A stretch of DNA of 64,000 bases, taken from assembly GCA_014800945.1 (NCBI GenBank), contig JAAVFD010000011.1:1-64000 (forward strand), given 5' to 3'. Under the pieces are notes generated by a model, which worked only from the letters and a program-made list of their open reading frames with translations, made no database searches and was not told where the DNA came from. A program made the position numbers and the translations under genes. Numbering within the stretch: the stretch's first letter is position 1; each line of letters begins with the position of its first letter. This document shows, piece after piece, positions 20,768 through 30,368 of the stretch. The DNA is from Barnesiella sp. (GTDB taxonomy: Bacteria; Bacteroidota; Bacteroidia; Bacteroidales; Muribaculaceae).

Positions 20768-20780
20768 AGTAATTGTTTTT

Positions 20781-22646
20781 TTAGTTTATGATTATATTTC
20801 CGGATGGATAATATGCTTCGCAGTCATGGTGCCTTCCTGCGAGACCGACAAGAAGTGAAATTATGCCGACTCTGCCGAGAAACATGGCAGTGCATAGAAG
20901 CACCTCTGACGCAGCACTGAGCTGATTTGTAACACCAAGAGATGAACCGACTGTAAATAGTGCGGATGAAGCTTCAAAAAGCAATGCCTTTACAGGTAAA
21001 TCAGGTTCAAGAATCAAAAGAGTTACGGAGTAAAAGCAGTAGGAGAGTATGGAGAGGGTCACAACCGCATTAGCACGGCGGATAGAAAATACAGATATGT
21101 TTCTTCGGAAAGCGCTTATTTTAGTACGTCCTGTTATTATGGCTCTGAGATTGAGTAAAATGGCTGCAAAGGTATTGACTTTAATACCACCGGCAGTACT
21201 CTGGGATGCTCCGCCAATCCACATAAGGATGAGGATAACCACTATAGTGACATTGAGAAATCCGGCGGGATTGACTGATGAAAATCCGGCACTTCGCGGC
21301 ACGGCACTATTGAATACTGATTGCGTAATCTGTTCGGTCAGTGTCATTCCGCAGAGTGAGTTATTGCGTTCAAGCAGCCAGAAGGCAACCGCTCCGAAAA
21401 AGAATAAGGCAAAAAAGGTAACCAGTACAATTTTTGTGTTCATACTGTACTGATGAATATTGCGTGTGTCCTCTTTACGGTGGTGAATTTTCAGCCATAT
21501 TCTTTTGAGTGAGGATACTATAGCATCCTTGAAGTTGACGAGTATGGGAAATCCTATAGCTCCGGCAATAATCAGAATTGTAGTTATCCAATATATAGAA
21601 ATATTTCCATAAAGCAGCAGCGGGCTTGACATTCCATTTGGCAGAATAGAGAAACCGGCATTGCAGAAGGAGGAAACAGAATGGAAAATGGAGAAAATTA
21701 TTTCATCGTAAAATGTGGAACCGATGGTTCCCGCGATAGACAAATAAATGGCGACCGCACCAATAATCTCCACTGTGACAGTGAATCCCAAAATGTACAG
21801 CAAGGTTGGCACAAGGGCATTCATAGACTTGGAGTAGAAGATATCCTTAAGCAGCAGCTGGTTATAGATAGAGCCTCCGCCACTGAAAAAGAGTGCGAAG
21901 AAGCTTGTGAAAGTCATAACGCCCAAAGCCCCGATTTGCATCAGTACCAAAATAATGCCGATGCCGAGAGGCGTGAATGTGAGAGAAACATCAACAGGAG
22001 TGAGTCCGGTTATGCACACTGCGCTTGTGCTTACAAACAGTGCATCGGTATAGTCAATGGCAACATAGGTACTTTCAGGCAGCATGAGCAAAAATGAGCC
22101 TATTATAATGAAAACGAGAAAGCTACCGGACAACAACAAGGAGGGATTGGTGCGTTTGCCGATACATTTCATAATGCCAATGCTCACAGTGAGTGCCGAA
22201 TATGCTCCTAATGCGGTGTATAGGAATATTTTGCTGTAGAGAAATGCATCAAGAAACGGAATCCACGGATGCTCAGGCCGCGGGTATATCCAGGGTAGGG
22301 CTGTGATAAGGACCGCTATGTCAAAAATCCACTTTAACAGTTTGGATTCCTGAACAGTGAACCGGAATCTAAACAGCAATGAGTACAATATGTTGGTTAT
22401 GAAAACGCCCTGTATGACCCTAATCCAATGGTTAATAGACGATATTTCTGTAGCACTGTTTTTGTAACCGCCTAAAATAACTGCACAAACAACAAAGCCT
22501 ACTGAAGCGATGAAGGCGAGAATCTCAAGCAATGAAGAGCCGAGTTTCACAATATTCATGCTCCGGTGAATGAGGCGGTTGAAGTCTTTGCTAAGAATTC
22601 TAAGCTTATGCCTCAGTATGGCAAGTAATGTTGATGGATGCATCAT
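20781..22646 (-). CDS. trkH: TrkH-family potassium transporter
   Basis: Multi-pass protein with repeated selectivity-loop segments (STSAVCITGLTPVD, HSVSSFCNAGFSILPNG, ASSALFTVGSSLGVT); adjacent to trkA. Confidence 0.92.
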   Translation of the reverse strand: MMHPSTLLAILRHKLRILSKDFNRLIHRSMNIVKLGSSLLEILAFIASVGFVVCAVILGGYKNSATEISSINHWIRVIQGVFITNILYSLLFRFRFTVQESKLLKWIFDIAVLITALPWIYPRPEHPWIPFLDAFLYSKIFLYTALGAYSALTVSIGIMKCIGKRTNPSLLLSGSFLVFIIIGSFLLMLPESTYVAIDYTDALFVSTSAVCITGLTPVDVSLTFTPLGIGIILVLMQIGALGVMTFTSFFALFFSGGGSIYNQLLLKDIFYSKSMNALVPTLLYILGFTVTVEIIGAVAIYLSIAGTIGSTFYDEIIFSIFHSVSSFCNAGFSILPNGMSSPLLLYGNISIYWITTILIIAGAIGFPILVNFKDAIVSSLKRIWLKIHHRKEDTRNIHQYSMNTKIVLVTFFALFFFGAVAFWLLERNNSLCGMTLTEQITQSVFNSAVPRSAGFSSVNPAGFLNVTIVVILILMWIGGASQSTAGGIKVNTFAAILLNLRAIITGRTKISAFRRNISVFSIRRANAVVTLSILSYCFYSVTLLILEPDLPVKALLFEASSALFTVGSSLGVTNQLSAASEVLLCTAMFLGRVGIISLLVGLAGRHHDCEAYYPSGNIIIN

Positions 22647-22683
22647 ACAGAATTACAACACAGTTGCAGCCCTGTTGGTTGTG

Positions 22684-24549
22684 TCAATCTTTTTCATCAA
22701 GCTCAAGCCACCGCATTTCTTTTTCGTCAAGGAGGTTCTTGACCTCCTCGTAGCGTTGTGCAGCTTTCATAATCGAGTCAGAATCACCACCGGAGTTAAA
22801 CTTCTGTTCAAGTTCGCTCTTTTCGGCAGTAAGTGCTTCTATATCTTTTTCGAGCTGCTCAAATTCTTTGCGTTCGGCATAGGTTTTGCGCTCTTTCTTA
22901 GGCGTTTTTTCCTTTTTGGGGGATTTATCGGCGGGAACAGCAGCATTTTTTTCAACCTCTTTATCCTGCATCTTGCGCCACTCACGGTATTCGGAATAGT
23001 TACCGGGGAAGTCCTTGACTCTGCCTTCGCCTTCCATAACAAAAAGGTGGTCTGTAATAGAGTCAAGAAAATATCTGTCGTGACTGATGACAATAACACA
23101 TCCGTTGAACTCCCTCAGATAATCCTCAAGCACGGTGAGTGTCATAATGTCAAGGTCGTTAGTAGGCTCGTCGAGGATAAGGAAGTTGGGTGAGCGCATC
23201 ATCACAACCGCGAGTTGCAGGCGGCATCTCTCGCCTCCGCTGAGTCCACCGATGTATTTCTGCTGATCGGCCGGCTCAAAAAGGAATCTCTTGAGAAACT
23301 GCATGGGAGTGAAATGCTGACTGCCGTTTACAACAATGTCATCGGCAAGCTCAGTCACTGCATCGATAACTTTTTTGTCCGGGTTAAGTTCAAGTCCTTC
23401 CTGACTATAATATCCGAAACGCACAGTTTCACCCACATTCCATTCTCCGCTGTCCTGAGGCAGTAGTCCTGTGAGCATTTTCACGAATGTGGATTTTCCC
23501 ACTCCGTTCCCTCCCACAATTCCTACCTTTTCACCCTTGGCAAAATCGTAAGTGAATCCGTCAAGAATAATTTTGTCACCGAACCGTTTGTTAATATTCC
23601 TTGCTTCGAAAATCTTTGAACCAATTCGCGAGGATTTCACATCAAGTGTAACATCTTTTTCCTTAGCTCCTCCTCTTGAGCGCTCCACCAGTGAGTAGTA
23701 AGCGTCAATGCGGTACTTTGCTTTTCCGGCTCGTGCCTGAGGTTGACGGCTCATCCAGTCCTGCTCCTTGCGTAGCGTGTTTTTTACTCTGTCAAGTTCG
23801 GCTGCGGCAGCCTGATGTCTTTCAGCTCTCCGTCTCAGATAGTAATCATAATTACCGTCGTAGGTGAATAAATCGGCATTATCAATTTCAAATATGCGGT
23901 TGCACACTCGGTCAAGAAAATAACGGTCGTGTGTTACCATGAATATGGTCAGCCTGGAGCGGCTGAGATAGTCTTCAAGCCACTCTGTTGCAGCGATATC
24001 AAGATGATTAGTGGGCTCGTCAAGAATCAGAAAATCAGGATTTTCAAGAATAGCGGCTGCCAGTGCAACCCTCTTTCGCTGACCACCTGATAGATTCTCG
24101 ACCGAAGCCGAAAGATCTGTGATATTGAGCTGAGATAGCATCTGGGTTAGCCTCTGTTCATAATCCCAAGCGCCTTCTACATCCATTCGGTGCATAGTTT
24201 CCGCAATCTCGGTTTCGGAGCCGGAGTCAAGAGCTTTGTGATACTCTTTGACTGTGTTTACAACAGTGCCCGCTGAACTGAGACAGGCTTCAAGAACGGT
24301 AGCTCCGGCAGGGAATTGGGGCAGCTGTTCAAGATAACCGATTCTGAGACCGTTTCTCGGAATGATTTTTCCACTGTCAGGTGCCTCTTTACCGGCAAGT
24401 ATTTTCAGGAGTGTTGTTTTTCCTGTGCCGTTACGGGCAACAAGTCCGATTTTCTCACCTTCGGAAATTCCGAAGGTGAGATCACCGAACAGTAGTCTGT
24501 CGCCGTAGCTTTTAGTCAGGTCTTCAACCTGTATGACGGGAGCCGCCAT
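22684..24549 (-). CDS. ABC-F family ATP-binding cassette protein (Uup-like, C-terminal coiled coil)
   Basis: Two Walker A motifs (GRNGTGKTTLLK in register as ARNGTGKTTLLK; GGNGVGKSTFVK), two LSGG signatures, coiled-coil C terminus. Confidence 0.94.
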   Translation of the reverse strand: MAAPVIQVEDLTKSYGDRLLFGDLTFGISEGEKIGLVARNGTGKTTLLKILAGKEAPDSGKIIPRNGLRIGYLEQLPQFPAGATVLEACLSSAGTVVNTVKEYHKALDSGSETEIAETMHRMDVEGAWDYEQRLTQMLSQLNITDLSASVENLSGGQRKRVALAAAILENPDFLILDEPTNHLDIAATEWLEDYLSRSRLTIFMVTHDRYFLDRVCNRIFEIDNADLFTYDGNYDYYLRRRAERHQAAAAELDRVKNTLRKEQDWMSRQPQARAGKAKYRIDAYYSLVERSRGGAKEKDVTLDVKSSRIGSKIFEARNINKRFGDKIILDGFTYDFAKGEKVGIVGGNGVGKSTFVKMLTGLLPQDSGEWNVGETVRFGYYSQEGLELNPDKKVIDAVTELADDIVVNGSQHFTPMQFLKRFLFEPADQQKYIGGLSGGERCRLQLAVVMMRSPNFLILDEPTNDLDIMTLTVLEDYLREFNGCVIVISHDRYFLDSITDHLFVMEGEGRVKDFPGNYSEYREWRKMQDKEVEKNAAVPADKSPKKEKTPKKERKTYAERKEFEQLEKDIEALTAEKSELEQKFNSGGDSDSIMKAAQRYEEVKNLLDEKEMRWLELDEKD

Positions 24550-24552
24550 GAT

Positions 24553-26709
24553 TTATTTGCCTCCGGGGGTTTTGAGTTTCTTAGAAGGCTCAGCGGGTAG
24601 GAGGCCGCGATTGCGCAGCAACGCGTCAACCTGAGGTTCTCTTCCTCGGAACTTGATGTAGAGCTGCATAGGGTCTTCGCTACCGCCGGCTTCAAGTACA
24701 TATTTTTTGAATGCGGCTGCTGTTTCAGGATCAAAGATACCTTTTTCCTTGAAGAGCTCAAATCCGTCAGTGTCAAGCACTTCAGCCCATAGGTAAGTGT
24801 AGTAGCCTGAAGCATATCCGTCGCTACCGAAAATATGGCGGAAATAAGGGCTTCGGTAACGGAACTGAACTTCGGCAGGCATACCAAGTTCGTCAGCCAC
24901 CTGTTTTTCAAACGCCATTACATCAATATCTTCAGTGGGGTTAAGCTGTCCCCATTTGAGGTCGAGAAGTGCAGCTCCGGCAAGTTCAGTTGAACTAAAT
25001 CCTTGATTGTGAGTAGCGGCTGCCTGCAGACGCTCAATGAGTGAGTCAGGAATAACTTCACCGGTGCGGTAATTCCGAGCATAAGTGCGAAGTAGCTCCG
25101 GCTCAAGTGCCCAGTGTTCGTGAATCTGAGAGGGGAGTTCAACAAAATCGCGGTCCACATTAGTGCCTGCCTGACTGCGGAGCACCGCTTTAGTGAGCAT
25201 ACCATGGAGTCCGTGTCCGAATTCGTGGAACATCGTTTCCACTTCGTCAAGAGTGAGCAGAGCGGGTGTATCACCGGCGGGTTTTGAGAAGTTGCCAACA
25301 TTATACACAATAGGACGCTGAGAGGTTCCGTCCGGGTCAACAAAAGCACCCTGGAATTCGCTCATCCATGCTCCCTGACGCTTTGATGCTCTGGGAAAGT
25401 AGTCGGTCATGAACACAGCAACGTGGTTGCCGTCAGCATCTTTAACTTCATACACCTTCACCTCGTCGAAATATTTCGGTGCATCAGGCATTTCCGTTAA
25501 TGTGACTCCGTAAAGCTTTTCCGCCATAGTGAAAATTCCTTTTCTCACGCTGTCAAGAGCAAAGTACTGACGCACTTCATCCTCATCGAGAGCATATTTG
25601 TCACGGCGGACTTTCTCTGCGAAATAATAATAGTCCCAAGGCGCTATTTTGAAATTGTTGCCCTCCTTATTGCTGAGAGCCTGCATTTCTTCTACTTCTT
25701 CGTGTACTTTCTCCACTGCAGGTTTCCATATCTTCATAAGGAGGTTTTCTGCATTCTCCACATTTTTAGCCATTACATTGGCTGTCATATATGAAGCGTA
25801 GTTCTTGTAGCCAAGCAGTGCAGCCTTGCGGGCTCTGGCTTTGAGAATCTTATTGATTACAGGAGCGTTATTAAATTCGCCCGAAGATGCGAGTGAAGTA
25901 TATGCTTTGTACATTTCCTCGCGCAGACCTCGGTCATCGGCATACTGAAGGAGCGGGAGACGGCTTGGAGCCTGAAGAGTGAAAACCCAACCCTTTTTAC
26001 CTCTGGCAGCGGCTTCCTCAGCTGCTACAGCGATATTGCTTGCAGGAATACCTTTGAGTCTGGTTTCATCGGTAACCAGAAGTTCATAAGCATTGGTGGC
26101 ATTGAGCAGATTTTTATTGTACTGGAGGTAAAGGTCTGTGAGCTGGGTGTTTATATTTTTCAGTTCTTCCTTATCTTTGTCAGACAGGAGAGCTCCGGAA
26201 CGGGTGAAATCGGTGTAGAGTTCTTCAACAGCTCGAATTTCGTAAGGCTTGAGTCCGGCATTGTTTCGGTTCTCATAAACTTTCTTAACTCTTTCAAAGA
26301 GAGCGGGGTTCATCATTACCTCGTCTGAACTCTTGGAAATAAGGGGATAGGCAATCTCGCTGATTTCCACCATCTCGGGTGAAGAATTTGTTTCGTCAAG
26401 GTTAGAGAATACACCCATTACCTTATTCAGGAGTTTTCCGCTCTGTTCAAGTGCAAGGACAGTGTTTGCAAATGTGGGTACCTGCGGATTTTCAACAATC
26501 GCCTTAACATCACGTTCTCTTTCAGCAATTCCCTGCTTGATAGCCGGGAGATAGTGAGAGTAGCGGATTTTTTCAAACGGGGGGATTTCGAACCGTGTTG
26601 CATAAGGCGCAAGGAATGGATTAGAGGAATCAGTCTGTGCCATAACCGGTGCGTTTGTGGCAGCAATTGAGCCGATGGCTATTGCTGCTGAAATCAAAGT
26701 TTTGTTCAT
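24553..26709 (-). CDS. dcp: M3 family oligopeptidase (peptidyl-dipeptidase Dcp-like), exported
   Basis: Signal peptide; zinc motif FHEFGHGLHGML. Confidence 0.94.
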   Translation of the reverse strand: MNKTLISAAIAIGSIAATNAPVMAQTDSSNPFLAPYATRFEIPPFEKIRYSHYLPAIKQGIAERERDVKAIVENPQVPTFANTVLALEQSGKLLNKVMGVFSNLDETNSSPEMVEISEIAYPLISKSSDEVMMNPALFERVKKVYENRNNAGLKPYEIRAVEELYTDFTRSGALLSDKDKEELKNINTQLTDLYLQYNKNLLNATNAYELLVTDETRLKGIPASNIAVAAEEAAARGKKGWVFTLQAPSRLPLLQYADDRGLREEMYKAYTSLASSGEFNNAPVINKILKARARKAALLGYKNYASYMTANVMAKNVENAENLLMKIWKPAVEKVHEEVEEMQALSNKEGNNFKIAPWDYYYFAEKVRRDKYALDEDEVRQYFALDSVRKGIFTMAEKLYGVTLTEMPDAPKYFDEVKVYEVKDADGNHVAVFMTDYFPRASKRQGAWMSEFQGAFVDPDGTSQRPIVYNVGNFSKPAGDTPALLTLDEVETMFHEFGHGLHGMLTKAVLRSQAGTNVDRDFVELPSQIHEHWALEPELLRTYARNYRTGEVIPDSLIERLQAAATHNQGFSSTELAGAALLDLKWGQLNPTEDIDVMAFEKQVADELGMPAEVQFRYRSPYFRHIFGSDGYASGYYTYLWAEVLDTDGFELFKEKGIFDPETAAAFKKYVLEAGGSEDPMQLYIKFRGREPQVDALLRNRGLLPAEPSKKLKTPGGK

Positions 26710-28025
26710 TTGTTTATGTTAGAATTCTTATTTTTTGCCTGGTTTCCGGACGTTCCGGTCTTTTTATTATTACCGTGGAATCGGCGGTTTTTACTACTGT
26801 TTCTATTATTTGAGTGTGAATTTTTTTTGTATCCGTTGCCTTTTTTAGTAAATTTACCTCTGGGGCGTTGTGAGGGTTTGTATTCCGGTACTTCACCAAG
26901 TGATTCCGGCACGGTGTCCTTGCGAACTTCATATTCAAGGAATTTTTCAATAATTCCGAATTTCCATTGCTCCTCTTTGCTGATAAAAGTAACCGCTTTG
27001 CCATCAGTTCCCGCTCTGGCGGTTCTGCCAATACGGTGCACATAGTCTTCCGGTTCATGTGGCACATCATAATTTACCACCATGGAAATGTCATCTATGT
27101 CAATACCGCGTGCAACAATATCAGTTGCGACAAGAATGTCAATGTTACCCGCCCGGAAAGCGAGCATAACGTCCTCACGTTCTTTCTGCTCAAGGTCGGA
27201 GTGCATTTCTCCGATTTTCCACTTGTCTTTTCTCAGTATTCTGCATAATTCCTTGACTTTTAGCTTGGATGAAGCGAATACTATAACACGACGCGAGTGA
27301 GCTGTTTTGAAAAGATGTTTCAGTATCTCGGGTTTCTGAGGCTCATAGCAAATATATGCGCTTTGGTCAATCTTATCAGTTGGACGTGAAACGGCAATCT
27401 TAATTTCCTCAGGCTCGAACAAAATAGTTTTGGCAAGCTGCTGGATTTTCGGCGGCATAGTGGCTGAAAACATGAGAGTCTGCCTGTTTTGTGGGAGATG
27501 GCGGACAATTTGCATGATATCGTCGTAAAATCCCATATCAAGCATTCTATCTGCTTCATCAAGAATGAAATAGGAAACCTTGCTAAGATCAACATATCCC
27601 ATGCTGAGGTGGGCGAGTAGGCGTCCCGGTGTGGCAATCACTACATCAGCCCCCATTTTCAGTCCTTGCTGCTGCCTACCAAACTCTTTTCCGTCTGTGC
27701 CTCCATATATGGCAACGCTGCTGATAGGCAGGAAGTAAGAAAATCCTTCCATCTGCCGGTCTATCTGCTGCGCAAGTTCACGGGTAGGTGCCATTACGAC
27801 ACAGTTAACGGCATCATCGGGATGCTCGTAGTCAGAAAGCTGACTGATAACGGGGAGTAAATATGCAGCAGTTTTACCTGTTCCGGTCTGTGCAACAGCC
27901 AATAAATCACGTCCTTCAAGGGCTACCGGTATAGCTTGCTCCTGTATAGGAGTGCATTCGGTGAAATTCATTGCATCGAGAGCATCAAGCACATCGTAAT
28001 TCAGGTCAAGCTCTTCAAATTTCAT
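26706..28025 (-). CDS. DEAD/DEAH-box RNA helicase
   Basis: AQTGTGKTAAYLLP, PTRELAQQ, DEADRMLD, SATMP, HRIGRTARAG; basic C-terminal tail. Confidence 0.96.
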   Translation of the reverse strand: MKFEELDLNYDVLDALDAMNFTECTPIQEQAIPVALEGRDLLAVAQTGTGKTAAYLLPVISQLSDYEHPDDAVNCVVMAPTRELAQQIDRQMEGFSYFLPISSVAIYGGTDGKEFGRQQQGLKMGADVVIATPGRLLAHLSMGYVDLSKVSYFILDEADRMLDMGFYDDIMQIVRHLPQNRQTLMFSATMPPKIQQLAKTILFEPEEIKIAVSRPTDKIDQSAYICYEPQKPEILKHLFKTAHSRRVIVFASSKLKVKELCRILRKDKWKIGEMHSDLEQKEREDVMLAFRAGNIDILVATDIVARGIDIDDISMVVNYDVPHEPEDYVHRIGRTARAGTDGKAVTFISKEEQWKFGIIEKFLEYEVRKDTVPESLGEVPEYKPSQRPRGKFTKKGNGYKKNSHSNNRNSSKNRRFHGNNKKTGTSGNQAKNKNSNINK

Positions 28026-28046
28026 AATCAGATTGTTAAACTACTG

Positions 28047-28054
28047 CAAAGTTA
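28047..28054 (-). promoter_or_regulatory. -7 element TAACTTTG of the DEAD-box helicase gene
   Basis: caaagtta on plus, upstream of the helicase ATG. Confidence 0.55.
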
Positions 28055-28160
28055 AGATTTTCCGCTATAATGCGCAACCCTTGTGTATCTTGTGTGATAC
28101 CGGTATAAAATGAAGCATGGGTAATTTTAAGGTAATGACATTGAAGCTTGAAAATAATCG

Positions 28161-28168
28161 TAACTTTG
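28161..28168 (+). promoter_or_regulatory. -7 element TAACTTTG upstream of the retropepsin pseudogene
   Basis: TAACTTTGCATAAATTTTAAC, 24 nt upstream of the ATG at 28192. Confidence 0.55.
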
Positions 28169-28191
28169 CATAAATTTTAACACAAAAGTAT

Positions 28192-29531
28192 ATGTTACGG
28201 AAATTTCTTTTATATGCTTTTATTGGCATTACTCCGTTGGTTGGTTATTCGCAGTCAATCAATGACAAGATTCTCAATGCGATAAATCAGTCTGATTGGT
28301 TTGGTCTCGATTCAATCTACAATTCAGTGCCTAAAGACTCGATTCATCCTTACCTTGAAATATCCTCTCGCTGTTTACTCGGCTATCAATTAAATCGCCC
28401 GGATGTGTCGATTCCTGCATTTAAGTAACTATTCAGCACTCAATCGGAATATCTTGATCTGAATAATTTCATTTCCTTCGCTGTTATGTTTGGTAAGGAC
28501 TTAAATAAGGTGGGAGAAAATGAATTTGCTGCATCCATGATAAATCAGACTATAGATGCAACCGGACAGTATCTTGATTCTGCTGCGATCTCCAATCTAA
28601 AGTTACAAGCCAACTGGTATTCAGCTCTTGCGGCTTATGAACCTTTTCAAATTCAATTTAACGGAGATAGTGTCGCAACTGTACCTTTTGCTATAGTTCC
28701 TATGGGTCCAAAAGAAAAGGGAGGGGTTTTTATGCATCTTAGAGAGAGCAGGATAAACGGAATGCCGGCAGATATTATATTTGACACAGGAGCGGGACAT
28801 AGCATTATTTCTCCGGAAATGGCGGAAAAGTATGGTCTGATACCTTTAGAGAGTACGCGAATTTCAATAAATGGTATAGGCCAAAGTGAAGGATATTTGG
28901 CGATTGCTAAAGAGCTACAAATAGGGAATATTACAGTTAAGGATGTTCCTTTTACAGTCGCTTCAATCTCTTCTAATAATGGTGAGGCAGACCATTATAT
29001 GGACTCAATTAATATTATTTTGGGGAACAATTTGATGCTTCAACTTAAGGAGATAACAATTGACTTCATTACAAATAATTTGATAGTACCGGCAAAGGCT
29101 CCATTCATCCCGGTTAAGACAGATGTCAAGCCAAATATCTGCTTCTCGGAGGGGATGAACTTACTTTGCAAGTGTGAATACATAACAGTCCCATGCTTGC
29201 GTTTATTGACACGGGAAATACCGATTATGGAACTCTCGGTGAAGCATTCTATGAAGCAAATAAGCAATATGTGTTGGATAATGGAGTCAAGGATACCGTT
29301 AGACAGGCTGGTATCGGTGGATTTATACATAATGAATCCTACTTGCTTTCTAACCTGAAATGTTCTTTGGGAGGGCACGCTGTGGAAATTCCGAAAATTG
29401 ACGTAAGAACCACGCGGGAGGAAGGCATCGGTGGTCAATATGAGGGTTGGTTAGGGTTACGTACTCTGATGCTGTACCCTTACGTACGTTTCAATTTTGT
29501 TGATTTTGTACTGACAACCGGCTCTAAGTAA
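28192..29531 (+). pseudogene. Bilobal retropepsin-like aspartic protease, disrupted
   Basis: Same-frame ORFs 28192-28428 and 28486-29358 split by TAA (28426-28428). FDTGAGHSIISPEMAEKYG in lobe 1; frameshift ~29118-29150 into the frame of YLLLGGDELTLQV*IHNSPMLAFIDTGNTDYG, which carries a TGA at 29175-29177; C terminus in ORF 29193-29531. Confidence 0.85.
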
Positions 29532-29641
29532 TTCCGAGTCTTTTAACATATATCATAGTGTCGGGTCAGTGCACAAAACGCAAGTGCGAGTTATAGATTT
29601 TGATTTTTATCTTCTTGACATACTGATTATTGATAGCATCA

Positions 29642-29681
29642 TACAAAAAGTAAGTCCAACTTCTTGGAAGTTGGACTTACT
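29642..29681 (-). terminator. Rho-independent terminator of ahpC
   Basis: Perfect 15-bp stem AGTAAGTCCAACTTC/GAAGTTGGACTTACT with 3-nt loop; CTTTTTGTA follows on minus. Confidence 0.85.
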
Positions 29682-29723
29682 CGTTTATGGTTTAACCGGC
29701 AGTAATAATCTGTAATACCGGTA

Positions 29724-30290
29724 TTAGATTTTACCAACAAGGTCAATGCCCGGTTTCAAGGTTTTATCACCTTTTTTCCAGCGGGCGGGGCAAACCTGAT
29801 CGCCATGTTCTGCAACAAACTGTGCAGCCTCAAGTTTACGAAGCAATTCTTCGCTGTTTCTTCCGATACCGTTATCGTTAATCTCGGCTACTTTGATCAC
29901 ACCTTGCGGATTAACAATAAAAGTGCCACGATAAGCGAGGAAGTCATCAGGATTAAGAACACCGAATGCTTCGCTGAGGGCTCCGGTTTTATCAGCAAGC
30001 ATCGGGAACTTAACTTTAGCGATGCTTTCAGAACTATCGTGCCAAGCCTTGTGGGTGAACTGAGTATCAGTGCTTACAGCGTAAACCTCTGCACCGAGTT
30101 CTCTGAATTTGTCATAATTTTCTGCCATATCAAGTAATTCAGTCGGGCAAACAAATGTAAAGTCAGCGGGATAGAAAAAGAATATCGCCCACTTGCCTGC
30201 GATGTCGGAATTACTGATGGTTTTGAAGTCTCCGTTCACGAATGCGGGAACGGAAAATTGGGGTACATTCTGATTGATAATTGTATTCAT
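29724..30290 (-). CDS. ahpC: Peroxiredoxin, AhpC type
   Basis: FFYPADFTFVCPTEL; resolving VCPARWKKGDKTLKPG. Confidence 0.95.
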   Translation of the reverse strand: MNTIINQNVPQFSVPAFVNGDFKTISNSDIAGKWAIFFFYPADFTFVCPTELLDMAENYDKFRELGAEVYAVSTDTQFTHKAWHDSSESIAKVKFPMLADKTGALSEAFGVLNPDDFLAYRGTFIVNPQGVIKVAEINDNGIGRNSEELLRKLEAAQFVAEHGDQVCPARWKKGDKTLKPGIDLVGKI

Positions 30291-30368
30291 AGGCAATTTG
30301 TTTTTTAGTTGTTTCTGCCTATAAAACAATTATTGGAAATGCGAGGTTTGAGCTTTAACTATTTATAA

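Noticed and set aside
28192-29531. Stop-codon recoding or programmed frameshift in the retropepsin gene
   Set aside because: Three independent lesions and no visible slippery site or stimulatory hairpin make decay or assembly error simpler.
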